From positions 62,001-126,000 of the forward strand of contig DAIDIE010000013.1 of the NCBI GenBank assembly GCA_027459505.1: 64,000 nucleotides of DNA, read 5' to 3'. Position 1 is the stretch's first letter; each line of letters begins with the position of its first letter. Below, piece by piece: positions 42,138-51,829 of the stretch. The position numbers and the translations under genes are program-made. The notes beneath the pieces are model-generated. The model searched no databases, had not been told where the DNA came from, and worked only from the letters and a program-made list of their open reading frames with translations. Source of the stretch: Acidobacteriota bacterium (GTDB lineage Bacteria > Acidobacteriota > Terriglobia > Terriglobales > SCQP01).

Positions 42138-43709
42138 CTACCGCACTTCCGGCAACCTGATGTGATCGGGGAAGTTGCCGAAAAGCTGTTCGCCCGCCGG
42201 CCCCTCGGTGACCCCCTGAACCAGATACTTGCCCCCCACAAAACAGCCCTTCCAGCTCTGGCCGATGCCGCCAAACACCTCGTCGCGGTCGCCCCGGCTG
42301 CGCACCGCGTTTGCCCCGACTTTAAAGGAGCGCAATTCGCTCGAGACGCGCTTGATCACCGCCGGATCGTCGCTGGCCACCGTCGAAACCAGCGAACCAT
42401 TGCTGACGTTCATCTCCGTAATCAGCTCCTCGATACGGTCCACCACGATCAGTGTGTCAATCGGGCCGAAGGGTTCGTTGTGGTACAGCTTGGCGTTGCG
42501 CGGAACGTTGATCAACGACATGGGTGCGCAATAGGCCGCTTCATCCTGGTTGGGCAAAAACAGGGACTCGTCGAAATCGCCCTCGTAGAGCGCCACACCG
42601 CCATTGCCCAGCACCTCGCTGGTCATGACGCGCAACTCTTCCACCTTCTTGGCGTTAATCAGTGGACCAAAGTCCAGCGCCGGCAGCGGATCGGAGTCGT
42701 TCTCCACCAGTAGCGGATGGCCAAAACGCAATGACTTCAGCACCGGCAGATACGTGTCCAAAAACTGCGGGAACAACTGCCGCTGGATCACGAAGCGGGC
42801 GTAAGCGGTGCAGCGCTGCTTGCCGTACTCAAAGCCCTTCTTCAACTGCTGCGCCAGCTTGCTCCACTCGGAGAACTCCCAAATTCCATAGGCATTGACG
42901 CCCTCCATTTCCAGCATGTAGCGTTTGTTGCGGTCATAGAGGCTGGAGGCAATATCGCGTCCGTTGGTCTTGCCCCCGACAAAGGAGAGGCAGGCCACAT
43001 CCGGGTTGCGCACCAGCGCCTCGCTGAGCTGGCCTCCCGAGCCGCTCACCAGTGATACCGGCAGGCCGCTGCGGCGCGCCAGCGCCAGCGACACTGTGAG
43101 AGCATAAAGACCGCCGTCGCTGGGCGTCTTGGCAATCGAGGCGTTGCCCGCCAGTACTTGCACCAGCATGGCGTGCACCAGAACCGACAACGGATAATTC
43201 CATGACGCAATGTTGGAAATCAGCCCGAGCGGCTTGCGCCCGTCCATCATTCCTTCAATGTTGTCGATGTACCACTCGACCCCGCTGACGCAGCGGTCCA
43301 CGCTGACCAGTGACTGCTGGTAGGGCTTGCCAATCTCCCAGGTGAGCAGCAGCGCAATCAGCTCGCGCTGCGCCTTGATCCTCTGGACACAGTCGGCGAC
43401 CCGGCGCTTACGCTCATCCAGATCCACCTTGCTCCACGCTTCGAACTCGGCGGCCGCGAACTTGACGGCATGCTTCGCGCTCTCCAAATCGAGGTAGGGC
43501 ATCGAACCCAGCGTGGTGCCGTCAACCGGAGAAATGTAGTGACGGCCATGGCCGGGGTGGCTCCAGGTGCCATCGATCAGGTTCAAGACATGCCCGTCCG
43601 AAGAAAAGGCCTCTGGCACAAGGCTTTGCATCTGCCTGAAAAGGGTGGGCCACTGCGCGCGGGAGGCAATGAACTTAGTCGTTTGCGAGGGAGAGACGGC
43701 GGTTTCCAT
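42138..43709 (-). CDS. Aldehyde dehydrogenase (NAD(P)-dependent) family protein
   Basis: 523 residues. Catalytic Cys lies in KQRCTAYARF and the general-base Glu in MLEMEGVNAYGIW, where the usual LELGG reads LEMEG. Other landmarks are NYPLSVLVHAMLVQVLAGNA (cofactor region), SFVGG and NEPFGPIDTLIVVD. It oxidises an aldehyde to a carboxylic acid or thioester; the substrate is not readable. A perfect 14-bp palindrome sits in its promoter, implying control by a TetR-type repressor. Confidence 0.92.
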   Translation of the reverse strand: METAVSPSQTTKFIASRAQWPTLFRQMQSLVPEAFSSDGHVLNLIDGTWSHPGHGRHYISPVDGTTLGSMPYLDLESAKHAVKFAAAEFEAWSKVDLDERKRRVADCVQRIKAQRELIALLLTWEIGKPYQQSLVSVDRCVSGVEWYIDNIEGMMDGRKPLGLISNIASWNYPLSVLVHAMLVQVLAGNASIAKTPSDGGLYALTVSLALARRSGLPVSLVSGSGGQLSEALVRNPDVACLSFVGGKTNGRDIASSLYDRNKRYMLEMEGVNAYGIWEFSEWSKLAQQLKKGFEYGKQRCTAYARFVIQRQLFPQFLDTYLPVLKSLRFGHPLLVENDSDPLPALDFGPLINAKKVEELRVMTSEVLGNGGVALYEGDFDESLFLPNQDEAAYCAPMSLINVPRNAKLYHNEPFGPIDTLIVVDRIEELITEMNVSNGSLVSTVASDDPAVIKRVSSELRSFKVGANAVRSRGDRDEVFGGIGQSWKGCFVGGKYLVQGVTEGPAGEQLFGNFPDHIRLPEVR

Positions 43710-44065
43710 AGTGAGTTCAAGACTGAGTGGGTAAAAGGGTCATTTTAGCAGAAACCGACCGGTCGGTAACAGCGCCGCCCCTACGCTGGCGGCCCTTTCT
43801 GCCTGCCGCTCTACCCCCGCTTGCCCTCCCCGCCTGAAGCCGCCCCCACCGCATTCGGGGCAGGTGGTTTGTTTGGTGCTCGCCCTGCTTTTTCAGTGTC
43901 TTCCCTCCCCGGAGGGCGGTAACATAGGCGTGCTCTGGTTCGAGGCCTCATCGAGGCTTGCTGTGCTTTCCCCGCTTCGCGCTCGCGCCGCCGCGCCCGC
44001 AATCGGCCGCGCGGCGGAGGTGCGCACAGCTGCGTCAAGGCCCCTCTCCACGGTCCCAACAGCTC
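43710..44065. other. Divergent intergenic region, aldehyde dehydrogenase / ftsK
   Basis: 356 bp. It contains the palindrome and promoter of the minus-strand gene at its left. The rest is GC-rich with no supported gene. No clear Shine-Dalgarno precedes ftsK. Confidence 0.5.
43742..43770 (-). promoter_or_regulatory. Promoter and TetR-type operator of the aldehyde dehydrogenase gene
   Basis: ACCGACCGGTCGGT (43754-43767) is a perfect 14-bp palindrome of the kind bound by many TetR-family repressors. Read on the minus strand it lies between a TTACCG -35-like element and an extended -10 (TGCTAAAAT), about 45 nt before the ATG at 43709. Repressor binding would block RNA polymerase. Confidence 0.7.
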
Positions 44066-46579
44066 ATGATTTCCCCTCTGCGCCCCACGGCCAACCGCCG
44101 CTTTAATGAGTTGGTGGCCTTGCTGTTGCTGGTTTGCGCCAGCCTGCTGTTTCTGTCGCTGATCTCCTTTCACCCTTCCGACCCTTCGCCCGACACCGCG
44201 CCCCTGGTGCACCACTTCAGCAACTTTGTCGGTCCGGCTGGCGCCTGGAGCGCCGACCTGCTCTTCCAGGTCTTTGGCCTGCCCTCGTTTCTGCTGGTGC
44301 TCGGACTGGCGGCCCTGGCGCGGGAGTGGTTCCGCGCGCCCCGCCACCAGGAACGCGGGACGGTTCATGTCGCCGGCTTCGCATTATGCGTCATTGCCAG
44401 CAGCACGCTGCTCGCCGAGTCGCCACACCACTTCCATTGGCGCGGCGCCATCCCCATGGAAGGCGTTACGGGACGCCTGCTGGCCAGCGGACTGGTCGCG
44501 CTGTTCAACGTGACCGGAGCCTACATCCTCACCTTCACCTTCCTGATTGCCGGACTGTTCCTGTGCACCGACTTTTCGCTGACTGCGGCGGCGGAGTGGG
44601 TGGGCGAACGCGCCCAACCCGTCCTGCACCCGTTGCTGGCGCCCTTCCGCGCGCTTTCCGCATGGCGTGAGCGCCGCCGCGAGGCGCGTGCCGCGGCCCG
44701 CCGGCAGCGGCAATTGGAACGCCAACAGGCAGCCCACGAACAGAAGTCCGCGCGTGGTGGCATCCGGCTGAAAAAGCGCGAGGCCGCGGAGGAAAATCGC
44801 CCCTCCGCTTCGCCCGAAATTGAGACGCAGTTTGTCCGTGCCCGCAACCCCGTGCCGCGCTTTGAAGATGCCGCCGCTCGCGCACGCCGCGAGTTGGAGC
44901 AACAGCCAGCCGCCGGACAACAACCGGAGGAAGTCGAGGACCACTTTATTCCCGTCGTCGTGGGCGAGGAACGGCTCTATGAAGAGCCGGTTCCCAGCGC
45001 CGCCGAGCAGGCGCGCGCCGCCCTCTCCACGCCCTCCGCCGACGTGGTCGTGAACCCAATGGTCGAGCTGCGGCCAGTCAAGATCTCGCCGCGCAGCCGC
45101 GCCGTGGGCGAATACCGCCTGCCCAGCCCCGATCTTCTCCAGGAGCCCAAACCCGGCGAGCGTATCGAAGAAGAGGAACTGCGCGCCATGGCTGGCGCGC
45201 TGCGCGCCAAGTGCGATGAGTTCGATGTGCGCGGTCAGGTTACCCAGATCAACCCTGGTCCCGTGGTCACCACCTACGAGTTCAAGCCCGAGGCGGGCAT
45301 CAAGTACAACCGCATCACAGCGCTCAATGAGGACCTGTGCCTCGCGCTCGAAGCCGAATCAATCTTCATCGAACGCATTCCCGGCAAGAGCACGGTGGGC
45401 ATTGAAGTGCCCAACCGCCGCCGCGAGACGATTCTGCTGCGCGAGGTGGTCGAGTCGAAAGAGTTCCACGACTCGGCCTCCCCTTTGACCATGGCGCTGG
45501 GCAAAGACATCAACGGCCATATCGTCACCGCCGATCTGGCCTCCATGCCCCACCTGCTGATTGCCGGTTCAACCGGCTCGGGAAAGTCGGTGGCGCTCAA
45601 CAGCATCATCGTTTCGCTGCTCTACAAATGCACCCCCGACCAGGTGCGCTTCATCCTGGTCGACCCCAAGCGGCTGGAGCTGGGACTCTACGACGGTATT
45701 CCCCACCTCTACACGCCCATCATCGCCGAGCCGAAGCTGGCCGCCAACGCGCTGCGCAACGCCACGCGCGAAATGGAGCGCCGCCTCAAGCTGCTGGCCA
45801 GCAAAGGCGTGCGCAACATCGGGCAATACAACCGGCTGTTTGAAGAGCAGACACCGGGCCTCTTTGACCAGCTCGAAGAGGACCCGGACAACAAGCCCCT
45901 GCCCTACATCGTCATCATCATCGATGAGTTGGCCGATCTGATGATTCTCGACGCCAGCAACGTCGAGGAGTCGATCACGCGCCTCGCGCAGATGGCGCGC
46001 GCCGTGGGAATCCACCTCATCCTCGCCACCCAGCGCCCGTCAGTCGACGTCATTACCGGCCTGATCAAGGCCAACTTCCCCGCGCGCATCTCCTTCCGCG
46101 TGGCGACCAAGATCGATTCGCGCACCATTCTGGACGCGGGCGGCGCCGAGTCGCTGCTGGGCAAGGGCGACATGCTGTTCCTGCCCCCAGGAACCAGCCG
46201 CCTGCACCGCGTTCACGGCACCTTCGTGACCGAAAAGGAAATCACCGGCGTGGTGAAATCGTGGGCCGACCAGGCCCAGCCGGAGTTCAACGAGACCTTC
46301 CTCAAAGCCCCCGCGGAAGAGGGTGATGAAGCCAACCCGGAGAGCGGCGAGCCGGCCGACGACCCCATGTTTGAAGATGCCGTCCGCGTGGTTCTGGAAT
46401 ACGGCAAGGCCAGCACGTCATTGCTGCAGCGGCGCCTGCGCATCGGCTACGGACGCGCCGCCCATCTGATCGACCTCATGTACGCTGACGGCATTGTCGG
46501 CCCGGCGGACGGGCCCAAGCCGCGCGAAGTCCTCAAGCGTCCGGAATGGCTGGCCGAGGTGGATTCGGCGCTGCGCTAG
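44066..46579 (+). CDS. ftsK: FtsK/SpoIIIE DNA translocase
   Basis: 837 residues from ATG 44066. About four N-terminal membrane helices (residues 10-175) are followed by a charged linker and the motor. The motor has Walker A AGSTGSGKSVALNS, Walker B VIIIDELADLM, DPKRLELGLYDGIPHLYTPI and LILATQRPSVDVITGLIKANFP. The C-terminal winged-helix gamma domain (STSLLQRRLRIGYGRAAHLIDLM) reads KOPS-type polarity sequences. It pumps chromosome DNA through the division septum. Confidence 0.96.
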   Translation: MISPLRPTANRRFNELVALLLLVCASLLFLSLISFHPSDPSPDTAPLVHHFSNFVGPAGAWSADLLFQVFGLPSFLLVLGLAALAREWFRAPRHQERGTVHVAGFALCVIASSTLLAESPHHFHWRGAIPMEGVTGRLLASGLVALFNVTGAYILTFTFLIAGLFLCTDFSLTAAAEWVGERAQPVLHPLLAPFRALSAWRERRREARAAARRQRQLERQQAAHEQKSARGGIRLKKREAAEENRPSASPEIETQFVRARNPVPRFEDAAARARRELEQQPAAGQQPEEVEDHFIPVVVGEERLYEEPVPSAAEQARAALSTPSADVVVNPMVELRPVKISPRSRAVGEYRLPSPDLLQEPKPGERIEEEELRAMAGALRAKCDEFDVRGQVTQINPGPVVTTYEFKPEAGIKYNRITALNEDLCLALEAESIFIERIPGKSTVGIEVPNRRRETILLREVVESKEFHDSASPLTMALGKDINGHIVTADLASMPHLLIAGSTGSGKSVALNSIIVSLLYKCTPDQVRFILVDPKRLELGLYDGIPHLYTPIIAEPKLAANALRNATREMERRLKLLASKGVRNIGQYNRLFEEQTPGLFDQLEEDPDNKPLPYIVIIIDELADLMILDASNVEESITRLAQMARAVGIHLILATQRPSVDVITGLIKANFPARISFRVATKIDSRTILDAGGAESLLGKGDMLFLPPGTSRLHRVHGTFVTEKEITGVVKSWADQAQPEFNETFLKAPAEEGDEANPESGEPADDPMFEDAVRVVLEYGKASTSLLQRRLRIGYGRAAHLIDLMYADGIVGPADGPKPREVLKRPEWLAEVDSALR

Positions 46580-46657
46580 CAGCAGCCGTCTCCCCCGCGC
46601 TTGCCGTGGAATAAAAGCGGCCGTGCCGCCGCCGCAGCCGGTGGCCAGCCCATTTCA

Positions 46658-47320
46658 TTACTGCCCAATAAAGTCCTGCGTCACCCATACCTGCCCGTTC
46701 GGGGCTTTGGCAACCCCAATGCCTACCTCCGTAAATAGTGGGTTGAGGATGTTGGCGCGGTGGTTTTGCTGAAACGGCGGCTCGCTCATAAACATCCGCT
46801 CGGCCCCTCGCACACTATTGGCATAGGCAAGGTTTTCACCCATGTGATGCCACCCGATACCGGCGGCGGCCAGGCGCTGTTCCACCGTCACCCCACTCGG
46901 CGTGGTGTGGTCGAAGTAGTGATGCCGCACCATGTCAATGGAATGGCAGCGCGCCATGTCCGCCAGTTGCGGATTCCATTGCAGCGGCCTCGCCTGACCG
47001 TGGGTTTCATCCCGATAACGTGAATTGGCGCGATCGCGGTTGACCAGACGCAGCATCTGTTGCTCCAGCGCAGCCGTGTCCGGCTGGGGAGGGCAGTTCA
47101 GTTCAGCATTGCCGCTGGACGCGGACGAACTCACAGCCGAAGAACTCACAGCCATAGACGCATTGGGCAGTGCCGGACTGCTCACCGGCACCGTGCTTCC
47201 CTGACTGGGTATTGAACCATCAGCCGCGCGCGGCAACGGGACGGTGTTACTACACGCCACAAAACCAACGAACAGGGCTGAAACAAGTAAAGCCCGCAGC
47301 CTGACTGGAAAGCTGGTCAT
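46658..47320 (-). CDS. Secreted CAP/SCP-domain protein
   Basis: 220 residues. A hydrophobic signal (LRALLVSALFVGFVACS) ends at a Cys, so it could be a lipoprotein, though the lipobox is not canonical. A Ser/Ala/Pro linker (about 25-75) is followed by the CAP domain (about 85-220): LEQQMLRLVNRDRANS, LADMARCHSIDMVRHHYFDHTTPSGVTVEQRL, MGENLAYANSV and NHRANILNPLFTEVGIGV. The conserved His/Glu residues of CAP proteins are kept. These extracellular proteins have varied roles. It converges on ftsK. Confidence 0.88.
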   Translation of the reverse strand: MTSFPVRLRALLVSALFVGFVACSNTVPLPRAADGSIPSQGSTVPVSSPALPNASMAVSSSAVSSSASSGNAELNCPPQPDTAALEQQMLRLVNRDRANSRYRDETHGQARPLQWNPQLADMARCHSIDMVRHHYFDHTTPSGVTVEQRLAAAGIGWHHMGENLAYANSVRGAERMFMSEPPFQQNHRANILNPLFTEVGIGVAKAPNGQVWVTQDFIGQ

Positions 47321-47600
47321 TCTGGTTTGGATGCCGCCAGGCCTACTTTGGGGGGATGGCGGCCAACCGGGGAAACAGTCTGAGTTCCTGAAAACCTAAC
47401 CTTGGCCCTTTCAGCATCGCCCAACGGCAACTCCGCTTCTGGTGCACCGCTTCCACAGCGGCAACCAAGGACCAAGCTGTGACCGCCGCAGCTTGAATTC
47501 TGCCCCAATTGTGATAGAAGAAGCGGTGAGACACAGAGCCGCTCGCGTGCGCTGGATCATCGCCGCCGCGCTCTATGCCGCCACGGAAAGGACCTTCGTT

Positions 47601-48110
47601 ATGCGAATCCGTTTTCTGTTCGGCGCGCTTCTTCTCCTTCCCACCCTGCCGCTGGGTGCGCAACAGTCCGCACTCACCCCGGTATCCCTCAAGCACAGCC
47701 CGCCGGCGCTCATCAAACCCTGCGACCCCGATCAGTTCGCCGTCTTGCAGGACTACCTGCAGGACACCCAGAAATTGCAGGCAAAAGCCAAAGCGGAGAG
47801 CGTCAGCAGCTTCGTCAGCCGCTTTCACCGCCGTACGGCGAGCAGCTACCTGGGCCTGCTCAGCGGCGCCTACAGCGATGCCGCCACAAGCTACGCCAAG
47901 GCCGGTGACGCCGCCGACCATGACACGGCGCAACAGACGGCGAAATGGCTGATGGCCTACAAGAAAGCCATCGATAATGCCAGCACCGATCAGGCGGCAC
48001 AAAAGTTGCTGAACTCTATGCCGCTGCAACTGAAGTTGCCAGGCGCCGCCCAATCACCGGCCAGCACGCCCGCCAAGAGTGGTAAGCCAAGCAAGGCAGT
48101 TGCCAGTTGA
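47601..48110 (+). CDS. Small exported protein, unknown function
   Basis: 169 residues from ATG 47601, with GGAAAGGA upstream. Signal peptide RFLFGALLLLPTLPLGAQQ. The mature part (PDQFAVLQDYLQDTQKLQAKAKAES, then FHRRTASSYLGLLSGAYSDAATSYAKAGDA) is helical and rich in Ala, Lys and Ser, reminiscent of a two-helix or TPR-like periplasmic protein. I do not recognise a family. One conserved-looking Cys is near the mature N-terminus (KPCDPDQ). Confidence 0.65.
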   Translation: MRIRFLFGALLLLPTLPLGAQQSALTPVSLKHSPPALIKPCDPDQFAVLQDYLQDTQKLQAKAKAESVSSFVSRFHRRTASSYLGLLSGAYSDAATSYAKAGDAADHDTAQQTAKWLMAYKKAIDNASTDQAAQKLLNSMPLQLKLPGAAQSPASTPAKSGKPSKAVAS

Positions 48111-48494
48111 ACGTTGGGCGGTTCGCGTCGTGAGCTGTCTGGAAGCGCCGCAATCATTAGGAGCGAGCCACCGAGTCCTCCCGGCGGGAGAATGCCGGTT
48201 TTCGCTCGCGTGGCCTTCTCTGCCTCGTACCGCGCAAAGCGCGCACAGCCGCGCTCGTCTATGCCCTTGCCCGGCCTGCTGGCTGACGGCTTTGAATATT
48301 GGCTTTGAAGACGAACCTTCCTCAGCTGTCTCGCCCGCAATTCATACGCTTGTTCCCAGCCCCTGCTACAATCGCTCGATTTGGTTTGGGTGCGCCGTGC
48401 GCAAGCGGCCGGGCTGCATTAAATCCAGCCGTTTTTTCGCCCTGCACACCGGCATCAAACTACCCGGCCACGGGTGATAAGGAGCCATCCCTCG
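48111..48494. other. Intergenic region, 384 bp
   Basis: I see no gene here. A weak CCGGC/GCCGG hairpin with four T (48181-48201) could end the upstream gene. The alpha-galactosidase Shine-Dalgarno (AAGGAG) is at the right edge. Confidence 0.5.
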
Positions 48495-49751
48495 ATGAAT
48501 CGTCTTTCCTTTGTTCTGCGTCTGTTCCCCGTCGCCGCGCTGCTTGCAGTTCCTCTATTCCCCCAGTCAGCCGCGCCTGGCGGCCTTGGCCAACAACCCG
48601 GCGCTACCTCCCGGCTCTCACCCAAGGCAACTCCGGCTCAATCCCGTGCCGCTGCCGCCAACGCCCCGCTGATTGCGGCAACACCCCCCATGGGCTGGAA
48701 TAGCTGGAATCATTTCGCCGGTAAGGTCGACGACCAGATTGTTCGTCAAATGGCCGACGCCATGGCTTCCAACGGCATGAAGGCTGCCGGCTATCGCTAC
48801 ATCAATATCGACGACACCTGGGAGGGGCAGCGGGACGCGCAGGGCAACATCCAGCCCAACTCCAAGTTCCCCGACATGAAAGCGTTGGCCGACTACGTCC
48901 ACAGCAAAGGACTCAAGTTGGGCATTTACTCCTCGCCCGGCCCCAAAACCTGTGCGGGATACGAGGGCAGCTACCAGCACGAAACGCAGGATGCGCGCCA
49001 ATATGCCGCCTGGGGCATTGATTATCTGAAGTACGACTGGTGCAGCGCCGGCCAAATCTACAAGACCAGCGACATGCCCGCCGTTTACGCCAAGATGGCC
49101 GACGCGCTGCGCGCCACTGGCCGCCCCATCGTCTTCAGCCTCTGCCAATACGGCATGGATAACGTCTGGACCTGGGCGCCTGGCATTGGCGGCAATCTCT
49201 GGCGCACCACCGGCGATATTCAGGACAACTGGGTACGCATGTCGCAGATCGGCTTTCACCAGAGCCATTTGGCGCCGTACGCCGGCCCCGGCCACTGGAA
49301 CGATCCTGACATGCTGGAGATCGGCAACGGCCACATGACCGATACCGAATACCGCACCCACATGAGCCTGTGGAGCATGTTGGCGGCGCCGCTGCTGGCG
49401 GGAAACGACCTGGCGCACATGTCGCCGGATACGCTGGCCATCCTGACCAACCGCGAAGTAATCGCCATTGATCAGGACCCCCTCGGCAAGCAGGCGCAAC
49501 GGCAATGGAAAGACGGGCAGGGCGCGGAGGTATGGACACGTCCCCTGGCCAACGGCGATGACGCGCTCGCTATTTTCAACCGCGGCCCGCGCGGCCGGCG
49601 CATTTCCATCCAATGGAGCCAGGCCCACCTGAAGGGGCCGTTCTACGCCCGCGACCTCTGGCGCCACCGCAACCTGGGACGGCACGCCAGCTCCTTCAGC
49701 GCGTTTGTCCCCGCGCATGGCACGGTGCTGCTGCGGCTGAAACGGCGGTAA
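48495..49751 (+). CDS. Secreted glycoside hydrolase family 27 (alpha-galactosidase-like)
   Basis: 418 residues from ATG 48495. Signal peptide (VLRLFPVAALLAVPLFPQSA), then the GH27 barrel: TPPMGWNSWNHFAG, YRYINIDDTWEG, GLKLGIYSSPGPKTCAG, DYLKYDWCSAG (nucleophile Asp181) and GPGHWNDPDMLEIGN (acid/base region). A beta-sandwich C-terminal domain ends in a short positive tail (VLLRLKRR). It removes alpha-galactosyl ends from oligosaccharides or galactomannan, probably in the periplasm or outside. With the GH5 enzyme it indicates plant polysaccharide use. Confidence 0.94.
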   Translation: MNRLSFVLRLFPVAALLAVPLFPQSAAPGGLGQQPGATSRLSPKATPAQSRAAAANAPLIAATPPMGWNSWNHFAGKVDDQIVRQMADAMASNGMKAAGYRYINIDDTWEGQRDAQGNIQPNSKFPDMKALADYVHSKGLKLGIYSSPGPKTCAGYEGSYQHETQDARQYAAWGIDYLKYDWCSAGQIYKTSDMPAVYAKMADALRATGRPIVFSLCQYGMDNVWTWAPGIGGNLWRTTGDIQDNWVRMSQIGFHQSHLAPYAGPGHWNDPDMLEIGNGHMTDTEYRTHMSLWSMLAAPLLAGNDLAHMSPDTLAILTNREVIAIDQDPLGKQAQRQWKDGQGAEVWTRPLANGDDALAIFNRGPRGRRISIQWSQAHLKGPFYARDLWRHRNLGRHASSFSAFVPAHGTVLLRLKRR

Positions 49752-49912
49752 TGGTTTTGAAGCGCGGCGGGAGATCAGGCGTTTCCTTACGGGAAAGGCC
49801 GCGCTCCCGCCGGTGTGAACGCAACGTCTTGACGGTCTCACCCGAGAAGGTGCCAGCGACCCGCTATGAAGCCACGCCGGCGGGCGGCTCAGGAACAAAA
49901 GCCGTATCCCCC

Positions 49913-50779
49913 TCAGTGCCGCAGCACGATGGCCGCGCCCCAGGTCACCAACAACAAGATGCCAATGTAGCCGTTAACGGTGAAGAACGCTGCGTTCATC
50001 CGCGACAGGTCGTTGGGGCGCAGCAGGGAGTGCTCGTAGCCGATCAGGATGGCGGTGAGCGCCAGTCCCGCCCAGGCCACAATCCCAAGCTGGAAGACGT
50101 GCAGCAGAACCCCCAGCGTCAATAACATCACCACGTGCATGACGAGCGCCACGCGCAGTGCACGCGCCACCCCCAGCGCTTTGGGTATCGAATGCAGGCC
50201 CGCCTGTCCACGGTCAAACGCGTAATCCTGACACGCGTACAGAACGTCAAAGCCGCCCACCCATAAGGTGACCGCCAGGGTCAGCAGCAGGATGCGCGGC
50301 TGCAGCGAGCCGCGCACCGCAATCCAGGCGGCTGCCGGCGCGATCCCCAGCGCGATGCCCAACACGAAGTGCGAGAGCGCCGTGAAACGCTTGGTGTAGG
50401 AGTAGAAAAACACCCAGCCCAGCGCCACCGGCGAGAGCAGCAAGGCAAGATGGTTCAAGCGCCAGGCGGCGATTTCAAACACCGCCACACTGACCAGCAG
50501 AAACGTCCACGCAAATTCCACGCTGAGCGCGCCCGCGGCCAACGCCCGTCCGCGCGTGCGGGGATTCTGCGCGTCAATCCGGCGGTCGGCGATGCGGTTG
50601 AAGGTCATCGCCGCGGAACGCGCCCCCACCATCGCCACCACAATCCACAACAGCACGCGCCATGGCGGCCAGCCGCCGGCTGCCAGCAGAGCGCCTAGTA
50701 ACGCAAACGGCAACGCAAAGACAGAGTGCTCGAACTTGATCATTTCCAGCGTGCGCCGCGTGCTGTTCCACAGGGACAT
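49913..50779 (-). CDS. ubiA: UbiA-family prenyltransferase
   Basis: 288 residues. Eight or nine membrane helices. The first Asp-rich motif is NRIADRRIDAQNPRTRGRALAAG (NxxxDxxxD) and the second region is DVLYACQDYAFDRGQAGLHSIPKALG. This fits 4-hydroxybenzoate-type polyprenyltransferases, or MqnP of the futalosine menaquinone route. It attaches a polyprenyl chain to an aromatic quinone precursor in the inner membrane. The exact branch is not resolvable; no other quinone genes are adjacent. Confidence 0.88.
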   Translation of the reverse strand: MSLWNSTRRTLEMIKFEHSVFALPFALLGALLAAGGWPPWRVLLWIVVAMVGARSAAMTFNRIADRRIDAQNPRTRGRALAAGALSVEFAWTFLLVSVAVFEIAAWRLNHLALLLSPVALGWVFFYSYTKRFTALSHFVLGIALGIAPAAAWIAVRGSLQPRILLLTLAVTLWVGGFDVLYACQDYAFDRGQAGLHSIPKALGVARALRVALVMHVVMLLTLGVLLHVFQLGIVAWAGLALTAILIGYEHSLLRPNDLSRMNAAFFTVNGYIGILLLVTWGAAIVLRH

Positions 50780-50903
50780 GGAAAAATTATTTCATAACCT
50801 TTCAGTCATTTAACCGCACTCTGCCCTTCCCGCCCGCCGCCAAAGTGTGCTTCAATGGCTTTCATTTTGTTCACAGGGGACGCAAAACCCCGGGGGAGAT
50901 GGC

Positions 50904-51746
50904 ATGTTTTTTCCGTTTGCCGCACGTTTGTTGCGGAAGGGTCTGGGTTACGGGCTGGCGTTCGCGCTGAGCCTGAGCGTTTTTGCCGTCAACGGTTCCG
51001 CCCAGCAGCAGCCCGCGACACCCGCGGCCACCAATGGCGCTACGCCTTCCACCAGCACAGCGGCTTCGAGCCAGAGCGCCGTTGCCGCTGGCGCGGAGAG
51101 CGGCGCGCCCCGCTTTGGCATTGGCCTGCAGCTTTCCAGTCTCGGGCTGGGGGCCCAACTGGCCGCACGTGTCGCCCCCGCCTGGAACGTGCGGGTGGGC
51201 TTCAACGGGTTTGGCCTAAGCCGCAATCAGACCCAGGACGGCATGCAGTACTCCGCGCATCTGGCCTTGCGCTCCATCCAGGCCAATGCGGACTGGTTTT
51301 TCTGGGGACCGCTGCATCTCAGCCCCGGGCTGCTGGTTTACGACAACAACCGCGCCTACGGCGGCCTCTTTGTCCCCGGCGGCAATACCTTCACCCTCAG
51401 CAACACGACTTACATGAGCGCCTCCAACGATCCCGTGGACGGCAACCTGAATCTTTCCGCCAACAAGGTCGCCCCCCTGCTCATGATCGGCTTCGGAAAC
51501 CTGGTCCCCCGCAAGGGCAGCCATTTCGGGTTCAGTTTCGATATCGGCGCCGCCTACCAGGGATCGCCGCAAGTGCTGCTCAGTTTGCGGGGCACGGTTT
51601 GCGACCAGAATGGCTTGTTCTGCCAGAACACCTCCGCCCCATCCGTGCAGGCCGACGTGCAGGCGGAGCAGACCAAGCTCGAGGGCAAACTCCAGGCCTT
51701 CAGGTTCTACCCCGTCGTCTCCCTGGGAGTTCACTACGCTTTCTGA
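50904..51746 (+). CDS. Predicted outer-membrane beta-barrel protein
   Basis: 280 residues from ATG 50904, with GGGGAGA before it. A signal peptide (LAFALSLSVFAVNGSAQQ) is followed by a Ser/Ala/Thr-rich linker and an alternating-residue beta region ending in an aromatic residue (FYPVVSLGVHYAF), typical of outer-membrane barrels. Internal strands include RFGIGLQLSSLGLGAQLAARV and NVRVGFNGFGLSRN. A CDQNGLFC pair may form a loop disulfide. It is likely a small porin-like or unknown OMP; no pathway context. Confidence 0.7.
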   Translation: MFFPFAARLLRKGLGYGLAFALSLSVFAVNGSAQQQPATPAATNGATPSTSTAASSQSAVAAGAESGAPRFGIGLQLSSLGLGAQLAARVAPAWNVRVGFNGFGLSRNQTQDGMQYSAHLALRSIQANADWFFWGPLHLSPGLLVYDNNRAYGGLFVPGGNTFTLSNTTYMSASNDPVDGNLNLSANKVAPLLMIGFGNLVPRKGSHFGFSFDIGAAYQGSPQVLLSLRGTVCDQNGLFCQNTSAPSVQADVQAEQTKLEGKLQAFRFYPVVSLGVHYAF

Positions 51747-51761
51747 ACGCGAGCGCCGCCT

Positions 51762-51809
51762 AAAAAACAACCGGCCTTTGCCTCAGGGCAAAGGCCGGTT
51801 GTTTTTTTT
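51762..51809. terminator. Bidirectional rho-independent terminator
   Basis: ACAACCGGCCTTTGCC (51767-51782) pairs with GGCAAAGGCCGGTTGT (51787-51802), a perfect 16-bp stem with a 4-nt loop. T-run 51802-51809 on plus and the A-run 51762-51767 on minus serve the convergent OMP and gpmI genes. Confidence 0.93.
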
Positions 51810-51829
51810 CAGTCGCGTCTGCCTGTCGC

